A stretch of DNA of 64,000 nucleotides from Lepidostoma basale (Eukaryota > Arthropoda > Insecta > Trichoptera > Lepidostomatidae): assembly GCA_022606425.2 (NCBI GenBank), contig JAHDVF020000676.1, forward strand, positions 558,001-622,000, given 5' to 3'. A program made the position numbers and the translations under genes. The notes beneath the pieces were generated by a model that saw only the letters and a program-made list of their open reading frames with translations, had not been told where the DNA came from and ran no database searches. Positions 52,855-63,552 of this stretch are shown one piece after another; the first letter of the stretch is position 1; each line of letters begins with the position of its first letter.

Positions 52855-53285
52855 ATAAAGAAGGATGAGAGTAGAATAAATGCAGTAGAAATGAGATCTC
52901 TTAGAGGAATGTGTGAATACTCTGTGTATGATAGTGTCGAATGAAAATATAAGAAGTGAAATGAAAGTTATGAACAAAATAATGAAAGGATCATTCAGAT
53001 GGTTTGGACACATGGAAAGAATGAATGAAGAAAGAATGGTAAAAAAGTGTATGTTAACGATGTAAATGGAACCAGAAATAGAGGAAGACCGAGGAAAATG
53101 TGGCACGATCAAATAAATCAAATATTGAATGTCGGCCATGTGAGAAGTCCGAGAAATCGACGCGCGTGCATGACACAATGTATGAACGTTGAGGAAGCGA
53201 GAGAAACTTCAGGAAATAAAAGTGTGGCAGTTCATTCTTTCTGCCTACCCCTTTGCGGAAACGGCGTGATGGTTAGTTAGTTAAG
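52855..53285 (+). pseudogene. LINE-A 3' end
   Basis: KKDESRINAVEMRSLRGMCE, MKGSFRWFGHMERMNEERMV, NRGRPRKMWHDQINQILNVG, then GGCGTGATGGTTAGTTAG. Two frameshifts. Confidence 0.82.
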
Positions 53286-53289
53286 TAAT

Positions 53290-53900
53290 TAACTTTTATA
53301 TCATTTTATATTATATCATTATTAACTTAGCCATTCGTTTCATCTTTCGAAACTGCTTTAATGAGTCATTATTAATTGTAATAAGGACATTTTTACTAGC
53401 CTTATGTTCTTACTTTAAAAAAAATTAAGTTAAACTTTTTATTCTTATAAAAATGGTCTAGAAATTTTCATAACAGCTGAATAGAGAATAAAATAACAAG
53501 CAACGTTGTAACCACAGTCATTTCTGATTCGTGAGAAGCAGATGCTATATTCTATGTGTTTGATAAACGCACCAGGGCACAATAAGCGAGTTAAAGGCAA
53601 AGTTTCCGACTCTTGCGGCTTAATTATCCCGGGTTCAGTTTCACCCGGTCAAGGGGTTTTAATAATTGGGAATGATTAATATGAGCCTCCCTAAGTAATC
53701 AAGGTAACTCGCTATGAACATATCTCAGCGGGTTATGAATCCTTCTAAAACAACGTTTGCGGGGAGTCAGTTGATTTGAATTTTACATAGAAACTAAATA
53801 AAATACTGTATATGATGATATATGAAGATACACCCTTAAGCTTCATTTTAAACAAATACTTGTAAAATTGACGTTAGAACTAACATTAATATTAAATTTG
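53290..53900. other. mostly unique upstream stretch
   Basis: No transposon hallmark. 53580-53780 holds AATTATCCCGGGTTCAG, TCACCCGGTCAAGGGG and ATAATTGGGAATGATTAATA, words with homeodomain-like TAAT cores, in balanced composition. Confidence 0.4.
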
Positions 53901-53904
53901 TGCT

Positions 53905-54050
53905 TTATTCACGCTGTCTTTGGCCTGGTAGAATTCACGTGAATAAATATGGCAATAAAAATTAGCTACTATCACACGTCATGAGAATAAATGGATAAAA
54001 AGCTACCTGTTGTATACAAAAATATGAAAAACAACGGGAGACTACTACTA
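53905..54050 (+). mobile_element. SINE-S1, head missing
   Basis: TTTGGCCTGGTAGAATTCAC, AGCTACTATCACACGTCATG, AAACAACGGGAGACTACTAC. It stops at the mariner insertion. Confidence 0.7.
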
Positions 54051-54055
54051 ATATA

Positions 54056-55377
54056 CGAGGTCTGTTCAAAAAGTATCGCGAATTTTATATTTTTTCAAAA
54101 AGTATTTATTTATTCATGAATATCTATTTTGTCCCCTTCAAAGTAATTCCCCTCGGATATAATACATTTATGCCAACGTTTTTTCCAATCCTCGAAGCAC
54201 TTAAAAAAATCATTTTTTGTGATCTTGTTCAGCTCCTCCTTCGATGCCGTCTTTATCTCCTCAATCGTGGCGTAGCGTCGTCCTTTCATGGGCCTCTTCA
54301 GTTTTGGAAACAGGAAAAAGTCACAGGGGGCCAGGTCTGGGGAATACGGTGGCTGCGGCACCATTACTGTGTTGTTTTTGGCCAAATATTCGCGCACAAG
54401 CAACGATGTGTGAGCAGGGGCGTTATCATGGTGCAAAAGCCAGTTTTTGTTCTTCCACAAATCCGGGCGTTTCTGGCGGATTGCTTCGCGCAAATTGCGC
54501 ATAACTTGCAGGTAATATTCCTTATTGACCGTACTACCCTGTGGCAAGAACTCATGATGCACCACGCCCCTGCAATCGAAGAAAACTGTGAGCAAAACCT
54601 TCACGTTCGACCGAACTTGGCGCGCTTTTTTTGGTCTTGGCTCATGCGGCAGCTTCCATTGGGATGATTGAGCTTTGGTTTCCACGTCATAACCATAAAC
54701 CCATGATTCGTCACCAGTTATGACCCTCTGGAGCACATTTGGGTCGTCACGGACCGAGTCCAACATCTCCTGAGCAATGTTAACGCGATGCTGTTTTTGG
54801 TCGAAATTGAGCAATTTTGGCACGAATTTCGCGGCGACCCGACTCATGCCCAAATCATTGGTTAAAATCGAATGGCACGAGCCAATCGATATGTTTAGGT
54901 CCTCAGCAACTTCTCTAACGGTGATTCGACGATTGGCTAATACTATTTTCTTCACTTTATCAATGTTTTCGTCTGTTGTTGACGTGCTCGGGCGTCCGGC
55001 ACGCTCTTCGTCGTTCATATCTTCTCGGCCCTCTGAGAACATTTTGTACCACCGATAAACGTTGCTTTGGTCCAAGGTAGCTTCACCATATGCCACAGTC
55101 AACATTCGAAATGCGTCCGCGCACTTTATTTTGTTTTTCACACAAAATTTGATACAGATTCTTTGATCCATTTTTTGGAATAGGCAAAAATCGAAGACGA
55201 GCCAAAACACATCCAAGCAAAACAGCTGTCAAAAATTAACTAAACATTCAAAATGGCCGACCTTGTCAGCATAAGTAAGGGACATGAGTACCAACATAAC
55301 GCTACAAAAAAATCAAAAATCAAATATACGTAGCCAGCGGAAATTCAAAATTCGCGATACTTTTTGAACAGACCTCG
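54056..55377 (-). mobile_element. complete mariner element
   Basis: 1322 bases bounded by perfect 31-base inverted repeats (CGAGGTCTGTTCAAAAAGTA... and its complement) and a TA target duplication (54054-54055 and 55378-55379). One unbroken transposase frame is inside. To the left it touches a SINE-S1 tail, to the right a LINE-A remnant. Confidence 0.95.
54110..55171 (-). CDS. mariner transposase
   Basis: A 353-residue open frame starting MDQRICIKFCVKNKIKC; an upstream in-frame ATG (55216) would add 15 residues, but the shorter start fits mariner proteins. It encodes a cut-and-paste transposase that binds the terminal inverted repeats and inserts at TA. An N-terminal helix-turn-helix region (about 1-110) is followed by the catalytic core: ITGDESWVYGYD (Asp154), LLHHDNAPAH (Asp249) and PCDFF (Asp284). 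Exactly 34 residues lie between the last two, the mariner D,D34D signature. YSPDLAP (276-282) is also present. The length is normal for mariner (about 345-355), with no stop or frameshift. It may be functional. Subfamily not assigned. Confidence 0.95.
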   Translation of the reverse strand: MDQRICIKFCVKNKIKCADAFRMLTVAYGEATLDQSNVYRWYKMFSEGREDMNDEERAGRPSTSTTDENIDKVKKIVLANRRITVREVAEDLNISIGSCHSILTNDLGMSRVAAKFVPKLLNFDQKQHRVNIAQEMLDSVRDDPNVLQRVITGDESWVYGYDVETKAQSSQWKLPHEPRPKKARQVRSNVKVLLTVFFDCRGVVHHEFLPQGSTVNKEYYLQVMRNLREAIRQKRPDLWKNKNWLLHHDNAPAHTSLLVREYLAKNNTVMVPQPPYSPDLAPCDFFLFPKLKRPMKGRRYATIEEIKTASKEELNKITKNDFFKCFEDWKKRWHKCIISEGNYFEGDKIDIHE

Positions 55378-55380
55378 TAC

Positions 55381-55825
55381 TTGTCTAGCTTCATATAGCT
55401 AGTCATACGCTCGCGTTGATTCTTCCTTTTTCTAGCGTGGCCGTAAAATTATTATATATTAATTTGGTCATACCATGTTTTCCTTGGTCTTCCTCGAGTC
55501 AGTAATCTATTCACATCGTTAACGTTAACATATTTAACCATTAATTTTTCTTCCATGCGTTTCTTGTATCCAAACTTACGCAGCGATCCTTTCATAATAC
55601 TAACGTTCGAAATTCCTTCCTGATATCAGTAATTGAAATTCTATCATACATCGTTTAACTATACATACGTCTAAGGAATCTCATCACTGCCCCGTTTATT
55701 CTGATCCCATGCTTTTTCTACCAGTTCCATGCTTTGCTTTTATATATTATATAAGCGTTACAACCAGAACTCTATAATCAATGGACATTTTCGCTTTCGT
55801 TTATAGATAATGAGGAAAGTAGAAA
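55381..55825 (-). pseudogene. LINE-A, decayed copy
   Basis: Complement of LINE-A C-terminal coding (TAGTCATACGCTCGCGTTGA, CCATGTTTTCCTTGGTCTTC, GATCCTTTCATAATACTAAC). Its 3' tip is missing at the mariner boundary. Frames broken. Confidence 0.7.
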
Positions 55826-55829
55826 TATC

Positions 55830-56465
55830 ATAATTTTTTTTTTTAATATCTGTTAGGAATCAAGGGTAAAACCAAATAAATGGTTTTTAAATATTTAAAC
55901 ATAACACAAATTAAAACCTACGAACAAAAAAAAATTGTTCAACAAATCATACATTTGATATACCATAAGAGTACAGATTTCAGAAAACCCCTATCTTTCA
56001 TATTCCATAGCCAAATTAAAAGATCTAAACATATTATTTGTTTTATATTATTTTCTAACTAAGTAATAAGTACTCATAATCAGGTTTTTAAATTTAAAAC
56101 ACCTCTTATTATTTGGATTTTAAATGCGCCCTAGAAGCGATTACATTACAAAAAACGGCGAAGTTGGCACATTATTAATATAGTAGAGAATTATTATATT
56201 TTGAAGTCAAAATTGACTACACATTATTTTTGTACAACTAGTGGTTATTTGAAATAAAACTTTGTAAAACATATTAAGTTTTATTTCTTTTATTATTCTA
56301 GTTCCAACCGGCTTACACAGCTGTAAAAACTAGTCGAGTCTAAAATCACATGTGAATATAACTTAATATAATAACAGATTTTTTATCCTTAATATAATTT
56401 ATAAATATTTTTTACTTTTTAAATGAACTGCTACCAATTTTTGAAGGTTTATTTAAATTGATATA
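55830..56465. other. AT-rich stretch without genes
   Basis: No repeat or coding signal recognised. Confidence 0.45.
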
Positions 56466-56469
56466 AAAC

Positions 56470-56700
56470 TCCATATTTAATAATTAATACGAATGAAAAC
56501 ATCTGTTTTCTACAAGTTTAATTATCATTTATGGGAATGACGTATTTTGCCTTTCCAAGGGATTTACAAATGTACATTTGTATCACACATGTATGATACA
56601 AATGTTCATTTGATAATGCCTTAGAAAGGCGAAACATGTCATTACCATAAATTATAATAGAACATCTAGAAAACAGATGTTCTCATTCGTATTAATAACT
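56470..56700. repeat. FB1 complete foldback
   Basis: TTAATACGAATGAAAACATC, GGGAATGACGTATTTTGCCT at the left; GATAATGCCTTAGAAAGGCG, AAACATGTCATTACC, CTAGAAAACAGATGTTCTCA at the right. The centre repeats ATTTGTATCA/TGATACAAAT. Confidence 0.85.
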
Positions 56701-57049
56701 ACTGCTAAGTTTCAATAAGCACCATTAATGAATTTGAGTTTATGAAAACTTTCAAAACATGTCAAATACACCGTAACGTGAAGACAGAGATTTAATTTTG
56801 CTTTACATTGCTGAAATTTAAAATGATGTGTTCTCAGTAAGATATTATTGAGAAATAAACTTTTTAATATACTATGGTATTTTACAATTATAGAACTAAC
56901 CTGCACTTGAATATGCTATGAGAGCCTAATCGACTTTCTAAATGTTATTAATTCGCACAATGGCGACCTTTGGAGTTATAATTAACTTGGAAAATTCTTA
57001 ACGTCTTATCACCTCTTCTTTATTTCTTATTTGTGATATTGATGTTATT

Positions 57050-57255
57050 ATGTAGTGAGGCGTGGAACTGGCAAGAATAAAAGTGGAATTAATGATGCAG
57101 AAATAGGATCTTTTAGATGAATGTGTGGAAAATCTGTGTATGATAGAGTATGATAGATGTAAACGGAACTAGAAACAGAGGAAGATACAAGAAAACGTGG
57201 CACGATAAAATATATCATATATTGACATTCAGCTACGTGAGAAATCGGAGAAATG
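57050..57255 (+). pseudogene. LINE-A, decayed copy
   Basis: GTGAGGCGTGGAACTGGCAA, ATGTGTGGAAAATCTGTGTA, AACGTGGCACGATAAAATAT; the interior is deleted. Confidence 0.65.
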
Positions 57256-57717
57256 AAAAAAGAAGATGGCAACGAGCTGCCAAAACCAGTCGGAACTAGA
57301 GGAACAAGTAGTATGTAACATAACCATATATATAAAGAATATTATTATTGATTTTCATTTCCATAATTAAAATATATAAAGGCACTATACTATTTACCTT
57401 AATTATTTGTACGGAATTTACAAAAAAAAAAATCGTTTATGATTATTGTGTGGTAGAACAAATAACATGTTTGTGTGCCTTGTAAAATTGAAAATATTTA
57501 CTTGGAGTTTTGTAATTCAAAACAACACAAATTTTAATATAAAACCGCAAAAAAATTATTTATATATGTTATTATATGTATAACTATTAGTTAACGTATA
57601 ATATTAAAGGAATTTAAAAATATATTTTTAAATTTTTTCAATGTTAAGAATCGTAATCATTGAGATCTCCGTATTATAGGTAAATGTTAAGTCACTTGCA
57701 ATTTCAATAAAACTTTT

Positions 57718-57945
57718 TTAAATAGAGATAAGCAGATTTTTTAAATAGAGATACGCTGATTTGGAAACGGATATATGCAGATTTTTTTAAATGGATATTT
57801 GAATATTTTTTTTAATGGAAAAACCATGATTTTTTAGAAAAGATACGCAGATTTTTAAATGGAGATACGAAGAATTTTTAAAAGGAGATTCGCCGATTTT
57901 TAATGGAGATACGAAGATTTTTTAAAATGAGTTACGCAGATTGCC
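57718..57945 (+). repeat. degenerate minisatellite, unit about 25-30 bases
   Basis: Repeated units of the form TTTTTAAATGGAGATACGNA followed by GA, at least eight copies with varied T-run length. No protein-coding meaning is apparent. Confidence 0.85.
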
Positions 57946-58017
57946 GTAAACTGCGCCTTACGTTATTTTATTTTTTATAATTTAATATTATTCATTTATT
58001 ATGGTTATATTTAACCT

Positions 58018-58330
58018 GAAGTTAAAGTAGGAGTTCCGACGCGACGCTGTGTTTCATTTAATAGAGTTGAAATGCGAATGGCGAAATGAAAATAAAATAA
58101 GATAGATGTCCGTAAAAACTTTTTCAGTTGTCTTACGTCACGGAACCGGGGATCGGGTAGCAACACGACGGGACGTGCGTTCACCTCGGATGGTTTCGCA
58201 TTACTAAGAGTGAAGGGGTGGATTCTGTTCTCCTCAACGCCCCCTCCTCCCCCACATCGTCCCAACATTCCGCCGCCTGCCTTATTTCTGCTTATCCTCA
58301 CAAGTCGAGCATGATGTACACAAGACGAGC
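58018..58330. other. GC-rich island upstream of the beat-family gene
   Basis: Contains TTACGTCACGGAACCGGGGA (a CRE-like TGACGTAA on the minus strand), CAACGCCCCCTCCTCCCCC and CGCCGCCTGCC. The minus frame is open for 96 codons, but the translation is low-complexity and matches no family I know. Could be a promoter or a noncoding first exon. Confidence 0.35.
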
Positions 58331-58439
58331 GGTGGTCGGATCGAGATTACAAATTGCGGAGTAAGAAAGGGATGTTATTTTTATTGGCTCCAAACAAACA
58401 AGTTAAATGAGAAGATTTAAAATTAATCTAAACAACAGT

Positions 58440-59113
58440 GTAATTTGTTTATTACATCGCACTAGTATTTCTAAGGTGATAGTTGAGTTCGTGTATTTAG
58501 GTAGTATGTTTACAAGAGATGGGCGAGTGGAGAGGGATATTCAAAGAAGGGTTGGGGCAGGCAACAAAGTGAATGGTGCACTTAAAGTTGTCATCGCAAA
58601 CAAAAACCAATCCAAAAAAGCTAGAATGGCAGTGCACAATGGTGTTCTTCTACCGACCCCTCGTTCTATACCGACCCTTGTGTATGGAAGCGAAGCATGG
58701 AACTGGCAAAAGAAGGATGAAAGTAGAATAAATGCAGTAGATATGAGATCTCTTAGACGAATGTATAGATACTCTGTGTATGAGAATATAAGAAGTGAAT
58801 GCGGTACGAATGATGGTGTTATAAACAAAATAATAAGAGTATCATTAAGATGGTTTGTACATATGGAAAAAATGAATGTTAAAAGAATGGTAAAAAAATG
58901 GAACCAGAAATAGAGGAAGACCGAGGAAAACGTGGCACGATAATGACAAATATTGAATGTCGGCCATGTGAGGAGTCAGAGAAATCGACGCGCGCGCATG
59001 ACATGATGTATGAATGTTGAGGAATCGAAAGAAATATGTCAGGAAAAAAAGTATGGCAGTCCATTCTTTGTGCCTAACCCTTCGGGGAGTAGGCGTGATG
59101 GTTAGTTAGTTAT
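58440..59113 (+). pseudogene. LINE-A 3' end, long copy
   Basis: VEFVYLGSMFTRDGRVERDI, QRRVGAGNKVNGALKVVIAN, VYGSEAWNWQKKDESRINAV, SLRWFVHMEKMNVKRMVKK, then a frameshift, and the end GGCGTGATGGTTAGTTAG. A 20-base duplication (CTACCGACCC / ATACCGACCC) interrupts VLLPTL. Confidence 0.87.
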
Positions 59114-59149
59114 AAAGTTAAAAAATACGTATTCCTCGTTTCTTGAACA

Positions 59150-59340
59150 ATGATGTAATTCTCCAAATAAAATCAAAAACATCCGTTATTTTTTTTTTTA
59201 TGGGAATGACGTATTTTGCCTTTCTTAGGCATTTTCAGATGTCTTTAATATTATATAACATAAAATATAAATACGTTAGAAAGTTGTATTTCTATAATAC
59301 GAATGTTTTCATTGGTATTACTAAAAAAATACGTTTTCAA
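59150..59340. repeat. FB1 copy
   Basis: AACAATGATGTAATTCTCCA, GGGAATGACGTATTTTGCCT at the left; AATACGAATGTTTTCATTGG at the right; arms diverged. Confidence 0.6.
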
Positions 59341-59579
59341 CTTATGTCATTTTATGTAAGAAAAAACACAAGTGTTAAATAAATGTCATTATATATTGTC
59401 TTGTCTATTATTTTTCTCTTAAATCGTTGTTTGAAATGTGAAATAATAAAATCCTAACCTAACCTAATCTTAAAACAATTCGTTTTCAAGTGTAAACCAT
59501 TCTATTGAATGTTTGGATGTACGAGTATGTAGTGATTAATATTAAATCCAAAGTATATATTAAAAAAAAAACTCGTTGG

Positions 59580-59760
59580 TTCAGGTCATTCTTTTACCAT
59601 AGTTGCGGCTGCCCCTCACTTTTCTTTACCGTTCATGGTCTTCAAGTCAGCAGTATTCTTGTCCATTTTTTGTACTAACTTATGGCTACGTGACCTACCC
59701 ATTGGCCATTTTAGAGTCGCTATACGATAAATGATATCAGTCACCTTTATTTTAAAATAC
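59580..59760 (-). mobile_element. LINE-D-like fragment
   Basis: Minus strand reads RIATLKWPMGRSRSHKL-like sequence and MDKNTADLKTMNG, matching the plus-strand piece at 27200-27545. Confidence 0.65.
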
Positions 59761-59843
59761 TCGTACGTGCATCTTTGAAATATCCCGTTTTTTAATTAAA
59801 AAAATCTATTCAAAACAATTTGGTTTCACATTTTGTGAAAAAC

Positions 59844-60170
59844 GACCTTCATGGCAGAGTAGCAAGAGCTATTACTGCTTCACCGTAGGTCCCGGGCACG
59901 ATTCCCGGCAATGCCAGTGTAATTATCACACTGTCTTTGGTCTTCAGTAGAATTCACGTGACAATAAAATGGCAATAAATTAGCTACCTATCACTTGTCA
60001 TGAAACCAAGAGTTAAAAAGTTTTTAAAATAACCTGGTGCATACAAATGTGGAAAGCAACGGGAAACTACCACATTAAAGACCCAAGCGGCATCCCAAGA
60101 ACCAACAAAAAAGTTACACATTGCAGCAAACCAATCTCTTGGATTGAAACTAGCGGTGAAGAAGTGTGAA
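59844..60170 (+). mobile_element. SINE-S1, full-length copy
   Basis: Head ACGACCTTCATGGCAGAGTA, B-box GGGCACGATTCCCGGCAATG, body GTGTAATTATCACACTGTCT, 3' part AAGCAACGGGAAACTACCAC and TTGCAGCAAACCAATCTCTT. Defines the 3' part missing in shorter copies. Confidence 0.82.
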
Positions 60171-60189
60171 TGAATTTATTTTCACATAC

Positions 60190-60295
60190 TTTACAAATTT
60201 ACGAACGAACCTGCCTATGGTGATGTGGGTGGGAAAGGCAATCAACCTGCTGAACGCGATCACCTCGGAGATTGACGACATATATTCTTGATTTT
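60190..60295 (+). mobile_element. LINE-B fragment
   Basis: NLPMVMWVGKAINLLNAITS-type coding (ATGGTGATGTGGGTGGGAAA, CACCTCGGAGATTGACGACA). A LINE-B tail (AAACTGATTTGATTTGATTT) lies at 60985-61072. Confidence 0.65.
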
Positions 60296-60299
60296 AGAG

Positions 60300-60984
60300 G
60301 GTATCTTGCCTTGCTAAAATCGAACCGTCACTCGTGCATTCCTAGTTCGTTCACTATAGGGAGATCGTTTGCATTAGTATCTGTGTGACAGTGCATTTAC
60401 AAAAAATCCAGACGCTTTTTCTTATGATGTTAAAACAAAAAAATGTTTTAATCATATATTCAAACATTGAAATAAATAATAATGTTATTTTTATTATTTT
60501 TTTGTTTACAAAAATGCTATCGGCTTTATTGTAATGATTATGAAAATTTAGTTTATTGATTTTTCCGTGGAAAAGCGACTAAGGGTGAGATATTATATTA
60601 TGAATGATTTTTTCCCCTTAATTGGTTTCAATTACAATATTTGATCCTTGCAGGTGTTTATCTGTAGGATATTATTATTAGTTATTATAAAATTTCTTTC
60701 TATATTATGTTTTTAAACTGACCCGAAAGTGACTTTCCTTTTCCTTTTCGACATGCTAAATTTACGATTAATCAATAATAAAAATAATATTAAAAAAACA
60801 CTCATGCAAACCGAGTATTTTTCGAATCATCGAGTATATGAGCAGCTAAACGCGTGCGTTCCGCCCCGCGTCTCGGAACACACTGACGTTTGACGCACCT
60901 AACTGAACGCAACAAATCAGATTCCAAGGAAACCCACCATACTAACACATCAGCAATAGGTATTCGGTTTTTGAATCAACTATA
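60300..60984. other. unassigned AT-rich stretch
   Basis: No genes. 60840-60910 is locally GC-rich (AACGCGTGCGTTCCGCCCCG) without a recognised motif. Confidence 0.4.
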
Positions 60985-61184
60985 TTTTATCTGCTCTCAA
61001 ATAGAGGCTTTCCTATGAATATGTTTGTAATATATAATATTTTTTGAAAATAAACTGATTTGATTTGATTTATTTTGCTTATTTAAATTTGCTTTGAGAG
61101 AAAAAGTTATTTTGCTATTGACGTATCTTATTATTTACAAGAAAAAATGTTATAAAAACACTGGTCCAAGTTAAAAATAGCTTC

Positions 61185-61590
61185 GAAATTGGAGAGACAT
61201 CTCCAGGCGTTATCTAGCAATACGTTAATGGCGGTAGCCTTTCACATTGCGTTGATAAAGATCTTCTGCTTAAAGCTTAATCCAATCTTAATAGATGGCG
61301 CTAGTGTAGATTGAACTAAAAAATGTGAAGTGTGGTGTTACATTGTAGCATATATACAACTTCCAAAAATTTGACAGACATGGCGGAATGGGGAATGTTG
61401 TATTACATAAAGCGTGCGCTTAGCCCAACCAATGACAGGTCATAAGTCCTGTAAACGCCTCGATCACCATATTCTGTTTCCAATTTCCATCTTCGTCTCT
61501 ATTGAGATACAATTAATCCTTAAAATGATAACCCGCAATGGGTAAAATCCAGCATTCGTCTACAAGTATTTGTAAACATTCAAAATGTTA
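61185..61590. mobile_element. MITE-M1 copy, one arm complete
   Basis: GAGACATCTCCAGGCGTTAT, GATGGCGCTAGTGTAGATTG, GGAATGGGGAATGTTGTATT, TCTTCGTCTCTATTGAGATA, AACCCGCAATGGGTAAAATC. Confidence 0.82.
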
Positions 61591-61856
61591 AAAAAAATCA
61601 CTTTTAAACATTCTAGAAAACAATATGATTCGAGATAAACAGTTCTATGTGCTTACAAAACGAAGTAAGTAATATTATTGTCATCACCCCGGTAACCATT
61701 TCATTCAGAGCCATTTAATAGTTTGGGCAATTGAACGCCCCTCCTTTGTTAATGCGGCTATTTCCTTGTAGTGTTTTAAATGTATTGCTGAAACGAGTTC
61801 ATAGCAGAAAAATGTTAAAATAACGACATGAAGGCTTACTGCTACAAATAAGAGAA

Positions 61857-61990
61857 TGTTAACCCTCCCTTCCCTATGATGGGTATCTTCTACACGTTGC
61901 TTCTAAAAACCATCAATATCTCTATAAATATAATAAATACAAGGTTAAGATTTTAGGTATTCCTCCATAATATATTTACGCATTGATTTA
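61857..61990 (+). repeat. piggyBac-like terminal repeat copy
   Basis: Direct near-identical copy of 5459-5592 starting TTAACCCTCCCTTCCCTATG. Confidence 0.6.
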
Positions 61991-62810
61991 TAAAATAACA
62001 TTAATAATAATCAGAATTTATCGGGTACATCGGAGGTATTTGGTGAAAATCGAAAACAAATTCGCGTATAAACAGCGATTTGAGTGCGTCACACTATATT
62101 CGCATCTCACTCTTGCATATGTTCTAACTCAATGTTCTCACTCTCGCCGTCCCGCCGCGCCGGCAGTTGCTTTCGAGCTTGCAACCAGAGCGGACCTATG
62201 CCCGTTCCGTGAGCGTTTCCAGATGTTTTTTTTAAATGTTTTTAGCAATTAAATCTCAATTATTATAATTTTTGACTTCAATTATAATTATATAAGGGGA
62301 TTAGCTATGAATGTTCCTATTTTTCCGATTTAATATCGCTAATTTTTTAACGCGTACTGACTACCCTACACCGGAACGCACGTTTTAATTTTAGCACCGT
62401 AAGGAAAGATTAATGATTTATTTTTGGTATTCCTAAACCCCACTTAACAAATGAAAAGTTATAATTATTAACTATGATTCGAATACGCTTTTCAATCCAT
62501 TGATATAATTGTATTTTCTTTTGATCCATTTTATACTTTTAAAAACACTTATTTAAGCATAAATTCATATTAACGATTACGATAATTTAACATTTGGTAC
62601 AATATTGGTGAAAAATATAGGATTAGCATTTTTTAAATTAATCTTAGAATTCTTTTCATATTCATTTAAAAATATTACAGTCTTTAATTTGACATTTACC
62701 GAAATTCCTCGTTTATATTTTAACGTATATCATCAAATGTTTAGTTGTTTTAAAGATAATCAAATGATTGAACTGAAATCTCTTCTCTCTAATAATTAAA
62801 TAAAACGATG
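61991..62810. other. unassigned upstream stretch
   Basis: 62090-62225 is GC-rich (CTCTCGCCGTCCCGCCGCGC); the rest is AT-rich. No ORF with family signal. Confidence 0.4.
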
Positions 62811-62814
62811 TTTT

Positions 62815-62905
62815 ATAAAACAACTTCCACATTTGCCTAAATTTTGACAGCGACCGGTTTCGCCAGGCTCCCTGGCATCGGCAGACTGGTGACACGGCCA
62901 TTTAC
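62815..62905. repeat. FB3 arm
   Basis: TTTTGACAGCGACCGGTTTC, GCCAGGCTCCCTGGCATCGG, CAGACTGG as in 45600-45741; the second arm is missing. Confidence 0.7.
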
Positions 62906-63121
62906 TCTCTTCTTTATATACCCATAGATCAGGGGTGGCAAACATGAATCTATACAAGAATAATTTCAAAACTATTATGTAAAATTTACTGAAATGTACA
63001 CGTTATTTGAATAGATTGATTTTACAGAACAATGGAATTTAATTTGATTGCAGCCGATATACCTATAAATAATGTTTGAAAAAATAATGTGGACTCAAAT
63101 TTATCCACCAAATTACGAATA

Positions 63122-63345
63122 GTCTTCTCGGTAGGACGCTCATGGCGACCGTAAAATGGGCGAAGCGCGCGGAACGTTGCCCGAACAGAACACCCATTTT
63201 AATAAAACAATTTTATATATTAACGCTATATTCGTCCGTGGTGATTTGGCAAATAGATTGAATAAATGACAGCCAATTTGACAGATGTCGCTATAACAAT
63301 ATTGCCGCTATCAACTGTCAAAGTTCGGAAGTCCGAAGAGAAGAG
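63122..63345. repeat. dispersed repeat, inverted copy of 12678-12925
   Basis: CTCGGTAGGACGCTCATGGC, AAATGGGCGAAGCGCGCGGA, AATAAATGACAGCCAATTTG, CTATCAACTGTCAAAGTT. Confidence 0.8.
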
Positions 63346-63371
63346 AGAAGACCCTTAAAATAATTTAACAC

Positions 63372-63552
63372 AAAATGTTCTTTTTAGATGGTGCACATAT
63401 TGTCTATTTAATTAACTCCACCGTTTTTTTAATTTAGCACATAATGTAATAAACACATAATGTTTTTTTCGATGTTGCACATGCTGATATGGACGATCCG
63501 GACTTTTGTGTTTATTTAATTTATGTTACACGCATCCACACGTTTTTTATTC
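63372..63552. repeat. dispersed repeat, inverted copy of 22612-22790
   Basis: AAAATGTTCTTTTTAGATGG, GATATGGACGATCCGGACTT, TGTTTATTTAATTTATGTTA. No coding signal to the window end. Confidence 0.8.

Noticed and set aside
54116..54667. 183-codon plus-strand frame
   Set aside because: It is the antisense of the mariner transposase.
57718..57945. CRISPR-like array
   Set aside because: Units are contiguous and degenerate with no unique spacers, and the genome is eukaryotic.
58011..58301. 96-codon protein on the minus strand
   Set aside because: Low-complexity GC-rich translation without recognisable family; better explained as regulatory or noncoding sequence.
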